Shown one piece after another: positions 1 to 11,210 of a stretch of 64,000 nucleotides of DNA (positions are counted from its first letter, which is position 1; the number at the start of each line of letters is the position of its first letter). The notes beneath the pieces are model-generated. The model was not told the DNA's origin. It ran no database searches and worked only from the letters and a program-made list of their open reading frames with translations. Made by a program: the position numbers and the translations under genes. Source of the stretch: Manihot esculenta (taxonomy: Eukaryota; Streptophyta; Magnoliopsida; Malpighiales; Euphorbiaceae); contig NC_035170.2 of the NCBI RefSeq assembly GCF_001659605.2, forward strand, positions 14,208,567 through 14,272,566, written 5' to 3'.

Positions 1-466
1 GATTAGGTCAATGAGGGAAGGTGGAGAAAGAAAAGGAGAAAGAAGAGGCTAAAGTTCCTATCTCAACTTCCATAGAGATTGAAATTGAAGAGGAAGTTGT
101 AATGCATGAATCTAATGTAGTTGTTGTTGAGAATTCCATCAATGAACTTATAGAAGAGGTTGTGAACAATGAGGGCCATGGGGAGCACGTGATTGATGAG
201 GTGGAAGAGGCGAATGAGACTGTTTTGGAAGTTGTAGAGGAGAATGGGTCACATCCACAAGATCTTTCTATGACTAATATTTTTATGCCTAGTTCATTTG
301 TTCTTGATGTGCAGGTTGTTGATGAAAACATTCATGACAAAAGTTTTATCCTATTTCCACCTATTCAAAAGGAGGTTTTTGAAGATACATGGGTTTCTAA
401 AGCTTCCATTTTTGATATAAATATCAGCAAGATTCGAGGACGAATCTTTTCTAAAGAAGGAGAGAA
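1..466 (+). pseudogene. Family A element, 3' internal region (K/E-rich tail ORF, partial)
   Basis: This is the end of the family A internal region, cut by the window start. The frame is open from 15 and runs through the polypurine tract into the LTR, stopping at 701. It has an in-frame TGA at 12-14 where the copy at 43620 has a Gly codon, so this copy is damaged. The product starts with an alternating Lys/Glu stretch and is then acidic with many Val and Glu residues. It ends before the LTR with the residues KIRGRIFSKEGEN, which are shared with the copies at 43981 and 63880. No known enzyme domain is visible. Family knowledge: the place just upstream of a 3' LTR is normally filled by integrase, which is absent here. 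Confidence 0.8.
453..466 (+). other. Polypurine tract of family A
   Basis: A purine run (AAAGAAGGAGAGAA) lies directly before the TGATACGG start of the LTR. The same arrangement precedes the LTR starts at 44082 and 63928. It is the expected plus-strand primer for LTR retrotransposon reverse transcription. Confidence 0.8.
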
Positions 467-1265
467 TGATACGGATCTAATAGGGCAAGTTTCTAACAAT
501 GGTGTGGAGCAAACTTATGTCATTCAAATGGATCTAAAAGGAGTTGAAAATCATATTCATATGATCCATATATATTTGGGGCGTGCTTCAACTCATATGG
601 GACAGATTTGGTGCAACACTTGCAATCATAGGCTTAGGGAGCCTAATCAAACCTATGGGCTAAAACTACACAAAGGGAAGCCTAAAGTGAAGATCAAGTA
701 AGGCTTTTGTGAAGATTCAGCTTTGTTATGATGGGCTTGCTATATTTTTATTATTTAACACTTGTTTTATTTTAGCTTTGTTTGGGCTCGTATTCTGGCC
801 ATACTTTATCTTTTAAGTTTTAGAGTGTTGGGCCATGTTTTGGGCTTATGTTTTAATACTTTTGTATTATTTTAGTGTGTGATTGGGCTTGACCCTTATG
901 TGTTTAAGTCAGGTCCAAGAAGAGTGTCTTAGGGTTTTATTTGTTTTTCTTCTTACTATATAAGGATAAGAAACAATTGTAAGAGGCAGCTTTTAATCAA
1001 AATTTCAGAATTCTTCTCATGCCTTTGGCGTGTATTGCTTTGAGTAAGAGTGAGGATTTGCTTTCATCAATTGCACCAGGAATCTTGGCTAACTTATTAA
1101 CTATTCGTTGTGGCGTTTGTCAGATTCTCATCTAAATCCTTCGATCATTGGTGTTTCAGCTTCTCTAAGTTTGGGGTGCCATAGGAGGTGGGTTTATCAA
1201 ATCTTTGGATTTCGTATCTACTTGTGCGTGTGGGTTTGAGGCTTGTGCCATAGGGTTCCGCGTCA
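467..1265 (+). repeat. Family A 3' LTR (799 bp, complete)
   Basis: It starts TGATACGG and ends GGGTTCCGCGTCA (TG...CA). Near-identical 798-799 bp copies lie at 39411, 44082 and 46264. A TATA box (TATATAAGG) sits at 957-965. The upstream ORF continues into this LTR and stops at 701, giving a 78-codon tail with the motif CNTCNHRL and a basic end. The following sequence (from 1266) is a Sirevirus-like element and not the A leader, so this is a true 3' LTR, or a recombination joint, at 1265/1266. Confidence 0.88.
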
Positions 1266-1830
1266 AAAATCGCCTGTTTTGAGCCTCTTTTCCCTAAAAA
1301 AACCTCATTTTTCTCTCTTTTTCTTCTCCTAAACTCACAAAAACACTTTCTTTTCCCCACAAAGAACCCATTTGGAGCGTTTTGAGTTTGGGTATGTAAT
1401 CTTTCTCTCTCTTTGTTTTTATGCTTTTTAATTTATTTTGCTTTGATTTGATCTTGTTTTTAGCTCTCTAATCTGACTAGAGTTATGTTTTTTATGAGTT
1501 TGTTGATATGGGTATATATAAAAACTGCCCTGTTTTTTTTTTTATGTTTTGTTGCTTTCTGTTAGCTGGGTTATTTTATTGATAGCTGGATATATATAAA
1601 AACTGCCCGTTATTTTTTTGTTTTATTAGCTCTCTTTATATTACATATTATTAGCTGGGTATATATATAAAAACTGCATGTTTTTTTTTTGTTTGTTGCT
1701 CTCTTTATATTACATATTGTTAGCTCTCTTTATATTACATATGGTGCAATGATGAATGTTTAATTGTTATGTGAGATTGTGATGCTTATTGGTTGGCTTC
1801 TGTGTTGTTTATGGGCTAAGTTTTGTGGCA
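1266..1830 (+). other. Upstream part of Sirevirus-like fragment; short repeats
   Basis: This is non-coding, T-rich DNA between the A LTR and the ORF at 1831. It contains three spaced copies of a TATATAAAAACTGC motif followed by a T run (about 1510, 1590 and 1665) and three copies of CTCTTTATATTACATAT (about 1630-1740). No gene was recognised. It probably belongs to the region upstream of the ORF in the same copia-type element, because no other boundary is visible before 3644. Confidence 0.45.
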
Positions 1831-3177
1831 ATGTTGCATATGGTTAGCTTCTCTGTTTTTGTCATTGCCTCTTTAGCTGTTGTCTGTTCAAGAATGGGTA
1901 GAAAACAAACAGCCCGTAGACATCCATACCTTAGAGGGCAATATAGCAGGCAAGCCAAGGCCCCTAGGTCCCCCTCTCCAGAGCCTCCTGCCTCTCCACC
2001 CTTTGAGTTCCCTATAGTTAGAGAGGAGGATCCAGCCTTTTAGCCTTTTTCTCTCAAATTTGTCCATCCTGAGAGAACAGTTCATGCTAACAGTGTCCAG
2101 CTTTTTCGCTCTCATGGATTCCTTCAGCCCTTTAGAGTCCAGCATTAGGAGCATCTTCTGATCATTCCCTCAGACATTCACCCTAGGCTAGTTAGGGAGT
2201 TTTATGCTAACCTACACACTTTCACATGTCACACTCCCCCCCATCTGGTCAGTTTTGTTAATGGTCAGAGAGTTTACCTCACTCCTGACATCATTGCTCG
2301 GCACCTGGGTATCCCTAACTCTGGGGATGTTATCTCCACTACTCACAAGTAGATCACTGGTGAGGTCTCTTCCCTTCACCAGACTAGGGTTATTACAGGA
2401 GATAGCGAGCGTGAGGAGCCCTCTAGGCTTATGACCTGTGACCTCACTACCCTACCTAAAGTCATACACCACACTGTCACCTATGAGGTTCTCCCTCGAG
2501 CAGGTCATAGGAGTGCTCTCTCATACTCTGATATGTTTGTTGTGTGTTGTTTGCTAGAGGGTCGAGCTCTTAACCTGCCACATATCATGATTCATACCAT
2601 AGCAGACTCCCTTAGGCTAAGTAGAGGTTGTCTCCCCTTTGGTCGCCATCTTACCCTTCTTCTTCGAGCCCTAGGGGTTGACCCAAACACCGAGTCTGCC
2701 TTACCATTATCTAGTGAGTACACTCCCTACACTGAGGCTACTCTCCTCCACATGGGTCTGACTAGGAGAGGCAATGAATTTTATAATTCTAGGAGAGATT
2801 TTGCAGCATGCAGAGCAGCACGAGCATCGGCGCAGACACATGATGGTTCTGATGATGAGTCAGATGATGGTTCTCCTGCTGATCCAGAGACAGAGCAAGC
2901 TCCTAGTACACGGCGGTCTACCAGGCAGGGTACATCTTCCCGGACTACATCTGATCTTTATGATGCCATGGGTCGTTTGGAGCTGCAGGTTGCTCAGATG
3001 TCTGATCGCCAGATTCAGATGTCTGATCGCCAGATTCAGATGTCTGACCGCCAAACTCAGTTGGAGCAGCAGTTGGGACGACTCACTGACCAGCAGCAGA
3101 CTCTCATAGAGCAGCAGAGACAGATTTTGTATTTCCTTCAACAGTCATCAGGCATGCCACCTCCTCAGCCTCCTTAG
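1831..3177 (+). pseudogene. Decayed ORF of a plant retrotransposon (putative plant transposon protein type)
   Basis: One frame runs from ATG 1831 (or ATG 1894, residues MGRKQTARR) to the stop at 3175-3177. Three in-frame TAG codons interrupt it, at 2041, 2146 and 2350. The middle part has the pattern LVREFYANLH, then VYLTPDIIARHLGIP, which I recognise as like the 'putative plant transposon protein' domain (Pfam PF20167); this match is from memory. The C-terminal third is Ser/Asp-rich. It is followed by three exact 7-residue repeats (QMSDRQI, 21-bp DNA repeats at 2995-3057) and a Gln/Leu-rich probable coiled coil. If ATG 1831 is used, the N-terminus carries a hydrophobic run of about 18 residues. 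Position between a lost pol and the 3' LTR matches the 'env-like' slot of Sireviruses. All three stops can arise from CAG by one C-to-T change. Confidence 0.65.
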
Positions 3178-3644
3178 TGATATTTTTTTTTTTTGGTTTA
3201 TATAGTTGCTTTTGTTATTTCCCTTTTGGTATTATGGTACATTTTTTTTTATGATGTCAAAAGGGGGAGAGATGGTATCATATATGTACATATTTGATGA
3301 TTTTTATAGATATTGGCTATATTTGTTATTACCTTGATTTTTATTTGACTTTTTTGGATTAAATATTTTCTCTCTCTTGGATTGTGAATATTGTGTGTAT
3401 TTACAACTTCTTCATTTGAGATGCATTTTTGTTGGGGCTCATTCATTCATATAGGATCCATTGCATCTCATTGCATTGAGTCAAAACCTCCCTTATGTGC
3501 CTTCTCACATTTTAAATATGACATAAAGTATTTTTGATAAGGGGAGCACATTAAGGGGGAGTAATTTTTAAAATGCACACACTACACTTATGATTATTAT
3601 CTTTTTGTTTACCAATTGTTTGTCATCATTAAAAAGGGGGAGAT
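3178..3644 (+). other. Non-coding 3' region with repeated polypurine tracts
   Basis: Purine tracts of the form AAAAGGGGGAGA recur at about 3259, 3551 (AAGGGGGAG) and 3632-3643, the last directly before the LTR start TGTTAG. Multiple polypurine tracts before the 3' LTR are a described signature of Sireviruses (Ty1/copia). No coding sequence is visible. Confidence 0.6.
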
Positions 3645-5089
3645 TGTTAGACCTAAATGTTCTAATCCTTGTTTTGATGATTAATAAACAATTGGTGTGC
3701 TACTAATTGTTTTCAAAAGTGTTTGTGTTGAGCTTGTAGGTTCCTTATTAACATGAATGAAATTGCTTCAGCCTCCAAAAGTGAAAAGTGCCTATTTTGA
3801 AAGCATGCCACTAGAAAGGGATCAGAAAGTAATCTCTGATTTATATTTTGTCAATTTATTCATTGTAAATTTCAATTAATTAATTGTGATGGCTCAAGGT
3901 TTCTTGCATTTCTAAAAGTTTTTTAGATATTGCCAATTTTTTAAGCAATCGACTTTCAGGGACTAAAATGAAATTTTTCAAAAGAAGTGATTTTGAAATT
4001 ATTCTTTATCAAAATAAAAGATTTAAAAATATAGGTTATAAAAATTCAAACGGATTGAAAAATGAATTTTTATAACCTAAATTATGATTTTTCAAAGATT
4101 TAAAGAATTATTTTTGTGCCCCCTAAAGTCAAACTTTCGGCTTTCGAATGTAAGGGACAAAGACGAAAATTCCACACTTTCGGCCGCCGAACATTAACTT
4201 TCGGCCGCCGAAAGTGGGATTTCAGTATGCCCTCTAAGCCAAAAGTTTGACTTCCGAAATTGAGAGACAGAGACGAAAGTCCCACACTTTTGGCCGCCGA
4301 AAATTGACCTTCGGCCACCGAAAGTGAGTTTTAAGTCTGCCTCCGAAGCCTAAACTTCGGCTTCCGAAAGCGAGGGATAGAGACGAAATTCCCACATGTT
4401 CGGCCTCCGAACTTTGACTTTAGGCCGCCAAAAGTCCATTTTTAAAGGATGATGTTCTTCACCTCAAATGGTTCGACCGCCGAACTTTAGCCTTAGGCCG
4501 CCAAACCTGAGTTTTTCTGAGCACGATATAACGGTTATTTCTGAATATAAACTGCTCTATTTGCATTTAATGCACCTTCAACGGCCATATTTATGACTGA
4601 ACTATAAATACAATGAGTTTTTGATATGAAAAGGTTACAACAACCATTTAAGCAAATACTTATTGAGATTACAGCTTTTTCACTCTCTCTCTCTCTCTCA
4701 AAACCTTGAGCCAAAGTATTAATTTCTTGAAATCTCGTTTTGAGTTGTAATTGTTTGGCTTTTCTAGAGTGAGTAAAAGTTGTTGAGTGATTCTACTATA
4801 GTGGGTGTGATATTGAGCAAAGGATTGCTCTTGAGTTGAAAAAGAGAATTGTAAAGAGCAAAGACTTGCTCTAAGATTATAAGGGTTTTAATCTACACCC
4901 AAAGAAGATTTGACAGTGGAGTTGAACTCTCAAGGGGGGCCTTGAGGAGAGGACGTAGGCTTGAGATAGCTGAACCTCTATAAATTCTTGTGTTGATTAT
5001 CTTCTTCCTTATTACCTTCTATTTTATCTTTTTGCCTTAAAATTTTTATAAACCCAATTCATCCCCCTCTTGGGTTGCTTCAAGGGACA
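3645..5089 (+). repeat. Sirevirus-like Ty1/copia 3' LTR (about 1.4 kb)
   Basis: It starts TGTTAGACC immediately after a GGGGGAGAT polypurine tract. It carries CT-rich and TATA-like leader sequence near 4600-4700. It ends in the block ACCCAATTCATCCCCCTCTTGGG, typical of copia LTR ends; the exact end (about 5089) is uncertain. No primer site follows: from 5090 the sequence is the 3' part of the minus-strand split gene. The matching 5' LTR and pol are not in this window, so this is a 3'-end fragment. Confidence 0.65.
4128..4490 (+). repeat. Tandem repeat of about 110 bp with GC-rich palindromes inside the copia LTR
   Basis: Three and a bit units are spaced about 110 bp apart; AGACGAAA recurs at 4161, 4271 and 4381. 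Each unit carries near-palindromic CTTTCGGCCGCCGAAAG-type motifs. The block is far more GC-rich than its surroundings. Clusters of palindromes in LTRs are reported for Sireviruses. Confidence 0.75.
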
Positions 5090-5928
5090 ACCCAGTCAAT
5101 ACCTCATTATTTGGAGTAGAGGATAGAAGCCCCACTGGCGCTTTCTCCTTCTCCAGAGGTGGGTCTTTAGAGCTTAGCTTAAGGGCGCGAGAGGAAGCCG
5201 GGGCAAGAGGAACGAATCTATCCACCGACCTAGAGGAGATGACATGGGCCACCTCCTGAGCAGTGTTGGCCACTGATCGCCCAGCTCGGAAAGTATCCAG
5301 GGCAGCTTTCATGCTTTCCCGAGACAGAGTAAAATTCTTGGGAGGCTTGATCTTGTCCATGGGAACTTGAGAGGCTGCAGAGACCCAAAACCAAAACAAG
5401 TTAGGAAGGCATTCGAGGAAAATCAAGAAGGAAAAAACAAAGCAATTAAACGAAGTAAAATACCCGCATCCCTACAGTCTTGAAGACTGGACACAAACAT
5501 GCATTTTTCGACATCATACTTCCGCTCAACAGAAGTCAATCGAAAGTAGCCGACCTGTTCCGGAAGGCTTAGCTGGGGCAGATCGTTGCAGCCTAGAGGG
5601 ACATCCTCCCAAGGGAGGTCCACCTCCCAAGACAACCTGGAGTCCTTTTTCAACTCTACCACTGCGAACCCCTCTACCCAGGCTTTGATTGAGTCCTTGT
5701 GACCCAAAAAAATGGATAGCCTTTCTCGAGGGGCAAAATAGTAAAAGCCCTGACTCGCTCTAACCAACCGAAAAAAGGTGACAAACAAGCGCGCTGTGGG
5801 CGTGAACCCCTAGCTCAGACTGGCAGATTCAAAAGAGCACATGAACATAATGGAATTAGGAGCAAACATCCGAGGGGTTATTTCGAAATACCGAAAAACT
5901 TCAATAAAAAAAGGGAGAAGAGAAAAGT
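5090..5928 (-). pseudogene. Split transposon-type gene, 3' piece (PF04195-like)
   Basis: This is the third piece of one minus-strand gene; the other pieces are at 12783-12962 and 19682-19915. It begins after the B insertion with a segment reading FFIEVFRYFEITPRMFAPNS in a shifted frame, then a stop. An open stretch follows from 5788, reading FVTFFRLVRASQGFYYFAPR and then KAWVEGFAVVELKKD. This pattern resembles the 'putative gypsy type transposon' domain (Pfam PF04195), matched from memory. A plausible 89-bp intron (donor at 5463, acceptor ending at 5375) joins frame phase 1 to a Ser/Ala-rich exon ending near 5090, where the copia LTR begins. A frameshift and a stop make it non-functional. Confidence 0.6.
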
Positions 5929-6653
5929 TGATGCGGAACCCCAGCCTATTAGAGACTGAAACGACACATACCCTAGTAAAAAGAACTTAGTTCACAAAAC
6001 AATTCCCCAATCTAAAGCACCCTTAATTAACATGCAATTAAGAACACTTATAACTGATTGATTTTAAAAACAGCAAGAATAAGAAACATACAAGTTAGTA
6101 TCGAACCTATTCGTGATGCAGTGTCAAGAACCAAGATCTCTCTTAAGCTCTCAAAGAAGAATCGAATAAAGCAATTGTATTGAATACTTGATGATCTGTC
6201 TACAATATGGAAAAAGAGATGCTTTATATAACATAAATAAAGACCCATGATCTTTGCCACTTCCCACTACTAGGCATGGACCCATGATCTATGCCACTAT
6301 CCACTACTCTGCATGGATCCATGATCTATGCCACTATCCACTACTGGATAACTACCCACCATTGGTTAACTATCCATTACCAAATAACTACCCACTACTG
6401 GTTGACTACCAACTACTAAATAGCTACCCACCATAAATACAAAATTTGAATTGTCAATAAGGACACATTCGGCCTAATTGACTTGGAATGGTCAGATTGT
6501 TCTTCAACTTCAAAATAAACTTGCAAAGCTTCAACATATTCCTTCATGAATCCTTGAAGTGCTTCCTTCAACCTCTTGGATCTCAACCTTGTAATTGGTC
6601 CTTGAGGCAATGCTAGCTCATCATTTTTAGTGTTGTTGGTCGTCCTTACATCA
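5929..6653 (-). repeat. Element B 3' LTR (725 bp)
   Basis: On the minus strand it runs TGATGTAAGG ... GGGTTCCGCATCA. It contains a minisatellite of about 17-19 bp units (core CCACTACTGG.TAACTA) at 6290-6430. The pol frame enters from the internal region and encodes the GPITRLRSKRLKEAL tail. The end 'CGCATCA' differs from the 5' LTR 'CGCGTCA' by one transition. Confidence 0.9.
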
Positions 6654-9371
6654 TCCCCTCCCTCTTGAAAAGAATTCGTCCTCGAATCTGTACCAAAATC
6701 AAAAGGAGACAAATTAGAAACATTAAAAGTTGCACTTACACCAAACTCACCTGGCAGATCAATTATGTATGCATTGTCATTGATCCATTTCAGCACTTGA
6801 TATGGTCCATCCCCTCGTGCATCAAGTTTTGATTTCCTTTAATTCAGAAACCTCTCTTTTCGCATATGGATCCAAACCCAATCACCTGGTCTGAATACAA
6901 CTTTCTTGCGACCCTTATTGGCCTGTTTCTCATACATTTTGTTACGCTTCTCAATATGCTCACGCGCTTTCAAGTGTATTGATTTAACCATTTCAGCATT
7001 CGCTTTTCCATCTAAATTAGACAGCTCGTTCAAAGATAAAGGCATTAAATCTAATACAGTTGATGGATTAAAACCATACACAATCTCAAAAGGTGAATAA
7101 CCAGTAGAAGAATGGACAGCGCGATTATAAGCAAATTCAACATATGGCAAACATTCTTCCCACGTTTTCAAGTTCCTACCCACAACAGCACAAAGCATAG
7201 TTCCTAAAGTCTTATTAACAACTTCAGTTTGGCCATCTGTTTGTGGATGACAAGTAGTGGAAAATAAAAGTTTAGTACTCAATTTCCCCCACAAAACACG
7301 CTAGAAATGACTAAGGAACTTAGAATCTCTATCAGAAACAATAGTCCTAGGTATACCATGCAAACATACTACTTCCTTGAAAAACAAATCAACTATGTTC
7401 GTTGCATCATCAGTTTTATGACATGGAATAAAATGTGTCATCTTACTAAAGAGATCAACAACAACAAACACTGAATCTCTACCTCTTTTTGTCCTAGGTA
7501 AACCTATCACAAAATCCATAGATATATCGGTCCAAGGTTCAGTAGGTACAGGCAAAAGGGTATACAACCCATGTGGCAAGGACTTAGATTTAGCCTGTTT
7601 ACATGCAAAGCATTGAGCACAAACTTTCTCTACATATTTTCGCATATTAAGTCAATAAAAGTGTTCGTTCAACATGTCTAAAGTCTTTTGCACACCAAAA
7701 TGTCCCGTTAACCCTCCTGAATGCTATTCTCTAACAAGCAACTCACGCACTGAACACTTGGGTATGCATATTTGTTTCCCCCTAAAAAGAAACACATCAT
7801 GCAAATAAAACTTGTTCAACGCCCAATGTTCACATGCCTTAAATACATCAGAAAAATCAGTATCATTAACATACATATCTTTCAAATGCTCAAACCCTAA
7901 CAACTTAGAACTAAGCATGGAAGTCAATGCATAACGTCTAGATAATGCATCAGCAACCACGTTCTCTTTATCTTGCTTGTATTTAATCATATAAGAAAAG
8001 ATTTCAAGATATTCAACCCACTTACCATGCCGCTTGTTCAACTTCCCTTGTCCCTTCAAGTGTTTGAGAGACTGATGGTCGGTATGAATCACTAACTCAT
8101 TAGGCAGCAAGTAGTGTTCCCAAACTTCAAGAGCCCTAATCAGTGCGTAGAACTCTTTGTCATAGGTGGAATAGTTCAAATGTGCGCCACCTAGCTTCTC
8201 ACTGAAATATGCTATGGGTCGGCCTTCCTACATAAGAACAGCACCAATACCAATCCCAGAAGCATCACATTCAATTTCAAAGGTTTTAGAAAAATCGGGT
8301 AACCTTAAAACAGGAGCAGTAGTAAGTTTTTCCTTTAATGTGTTAAATGCAAGTTCCTGTTCTTTACTCCATTTAAATCCTACAGCCTTTTTAATGATCT
8401 CATTTAGAGGTGCAATAATAGTGCTGAAATCTCTAACAAACCTCCTATAGAAGCTTGCTAATCCATGAAAGGATCTCACCTCATTAGCATTCTTAGGTGT
8501 AGGCCATTCTTGGATAGCCTTAACCTTTTCAGTATCTACCTCAACTCCACGTGAACTAATAATAAATCCTAGGAATATGACACTATCAGTACAAAATGTG
8601 CATTTCTTAATATTAGCATACAATTCATGTTCACGCAACTTCTATAAAACAAGTTCAACATGCCTAATGTGGTCATCCATGTTTGGGCTATAAATCAATA
8701 TATCATCAAAATATACAACAAACTTACCTAGGTAATCACGCAAAACATGGTTCATCAATCTCATAAATGTGCTAGGTGCATTAGTTAAGCCAAAAGGCAT
8801 CACTAACCATTCATATAAACCATATTTTGTCTTAAAAGCAGTTTTCCACTCATCACCTAACTTCATCCTAATTTGATAATAACCGCTTTTCAAATCAATT
8901 TTTGTAAAGAAAACAGCACCACATAATTCTTCAAGCATATCATCTAATCTAGGAATATGATGGCGATACTTTACAGTGATTTTGTTGATCGCACGACAAT
9001 CAACACACATGCGCATTGTTCCATCTTTCTTTGGAACTAACAAAACAGGTACTGCGCATGGACTGAGGTTGTCCCTGATATGTCCCTTAGCTAGCAACTC
9101 ATCAACTTGCTTTTGCAATTCCTTCGTCTCCTCAAGATTACTCCGGTGGACGGTTTGGAATCTGAGCTCCAGGAACAAAATCGATTTGATGTTCTATTCC
9201 CCTAATGGGTGACAACCTAGATGGCACCTCCTCAGGAAATACATCCGCAAAGTCCTGCAATAACTTAGAAAAAGAACTAGGCAATTCATTAGTAGGGTTA
9301 GTCTCAATCATAAAATTGGAACTAAAACGCAATATAATTAAAACTCTCTTCCCTAAGTATGCTTTCTTCAA
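6416..9371 (-). pseudogene. Element B pol: reverse transcriptase, RNase H, integrase (decayed)
   Basis: Read from 9371 downward, the order of domains is Ty3/gypsy. RT carries [15 protein letters not shown] and the YFDDILIYS active site (about 8690). RNase H starts with FEIECDASG (about 8250). The integrase has a CX2C zinc half, [17 protein letters not shown] and [14 protein letters not shown]. The GPY/F module follows (GDGPYQVLKWINDNAY ... TFNVSNLSPFDFG), then a GPITRLRSKRLK tail that crosses the polypurine tract and ends inside the 3' LTR. Stops lie at about 8641, 8225, 7721, 7646, 7300 and 6839; comparison with element C suggests most came from Gln or Trp codons by single transitions. No chromodomain is seen after the GPY/F module. 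Confidence 0.9.
6654..6666 (-). other. Element B polypurine tract
   Basis: On the minus strand AAGAGGGAGGGGA lies directly before the TGATGTAAGG start of the 3' LTR. A related tract is found in the same position at 42417. Confidence 0.8.
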
Positions 9372-9431
9372 TTCTCTCTCTTTACAATAAAAGGAAGACT
9401 TGCTAAATTCTTCACTTTTCTCACTCAGCTC

Positions 9432-11210
9432 TCATTTTACCTCCACACTCACTAACGTTTTCTCTCCTACACATCTCTCATTTTTATCCTTTCCTGCGCA
9501 GTCACTCTCCTTTGGGCCATTCAAAACTTTCTTTTTACTACTGGCCTCTTTTCCCTCATTCTTTTTACTTGTCTCACCTCCCTTACCCAATTTAGCAGAT
9601 TGTTGTAATTTCACTTGATCTGCATATACATCTTTAGGAGATAAGGGTACAAGTATATGTTTTACACTAAGGAACGTAAAAGAAAACCTATTACTATACC
9701 CATCATAAATGACACGCCTATCAAATTGCCATGGTCTACCTAACATAATATGTCCAGCCTGCATGGGTACAATATCACAAGTAACCTCATCTACATACTT
9801 GCCAATAGAAAATGACACTTTACATTGCTTGGTTACCTTTGCCTCGCCACTATCATTCAACCATTGAAGTCTGTAAGGATTGGGGTGTTTAATAGTTTCT
9901 AGTCCTAATTTATTAACTAAAATAGTACTAGCACAATTAACTTGACTACCCGAATCTATTATCATGCTACAGACTTTACCATCTACCAAACAACGAGTGT
10001 GAAATATGTTTTCACGCTGTTCAAGTCCTTCTTCTTTAATATAAACATTTAAAGTACGCAATATCACTAAAGACTCTCCTTGAACAGGATACTCTTCTAT
10101 CTCTACATCGAAACAATCTTCTAAAGGTGGTATTTCATCAGAATCAGAATCAGTTTCAGAGACTATCTCATCTCCCCTCACTATCATGGCACGTTTATTA
10201 ACACACTCATTGGCATAATGCCCACGCCCTTTACATTTAAAGCACTGAATATCTCTAGTTCTATTTGATTTAGGGGCTGATTCATTTTTACCATGAGAGT
10301 TGGATATTTCTTTGGAAGGTAACATGCCTTTTTGAGTTGAAGACTTTTCAAACCTTTTAGGATCAGGCTTGGTGTTCCATTTGGAACCCCATTTGCTGTT
10401 GGAGTTTTGAGCAGCCCTGTTGCTCCCCCATCTATTTCGGCCTCTTTGTCTTTCCACCTTAATTGCAATGTTCACCAAGTCTTCCAAATCAACATATGGT
10501 TGCAAATCAACCACATCAGCAATCTCTTTGTTAAGACCACCAAAGAAACGAGCCATAGTCTGGTCTTCCTTCTCCACTATGTTTGCTTTGATCAGGAGCA
10601 ACTCCATCTCCTTATGATACTCATCAACGGACTTTGATCCCTGAGTTAATCTTTGCAACTGATGATGGAGATCTCTATGGTAATAAGTAGGCACATATTT
10701 CTTTCTCATGATTCGCTTCATCTCATCCCAACTAGCAATGGGTAACTCTCCATTCCTTCTCCTAAATTTCACAAGCTCATCCCACCATATTAGTGCATAA
10801 TCTGAAAACTCAAGGGCAGCAAGTTTTACCTTTTTATCATCAGAATAGCTTTGACAGTTAAAAACCATCTCCACTTTACGCTACCACTCTAAATAGGCAT
10901 CAACATCAGCCTTACTATTGAAGCTTGGAATCTTCATCTTTATGGAGTTCATATTGTTATCTACATAGGGTACACGATCATTGAATCTTCTGGCTCGGAA
11001 AGGGGCTGATTGTGCCACATTTTCCTCTTCATATGATGGATCGTGTGTATCATCATCCCCCTGATTGGACTTGCCTTTTGAAGATCTAAGGTTGTCTTCA
11101 AGGTTATCCATTCTCAAATTTAGCTTCTGAAAACTATCCATGAAAGCTTTATACATATCTTTAAGATCAAACGTAGGGTCAGAAGTATCACCAGTATTAT
11201 GCCCAGACAT
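9432..11210 (-). pseudogene. Element B gag-protease (decayed)
   Basis: The start is ATG 11208-11210 (MSGHNTGD). One frame runs to 9432, broken by a TAG at 10878-10880. It has a short N-terminal segment, then the retrotransposon gag domain (FSDYALIWWDELVKF, YHKEMELLLIKANI, RFFGGLN). A CCHC zinc knuckle (CFKCKGRGHYANEC) is near 10220. A retropepsin follows (MIIDSGSQVN near 9950 and the [10 protein letters not shown] flap-end region near 9730). It ends in a Lys/Glu-rich linker. Pol is in a different frame, beginning near 9371. Homologous to the N-terminal 600 residues of element C. Confidence 0.9.
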
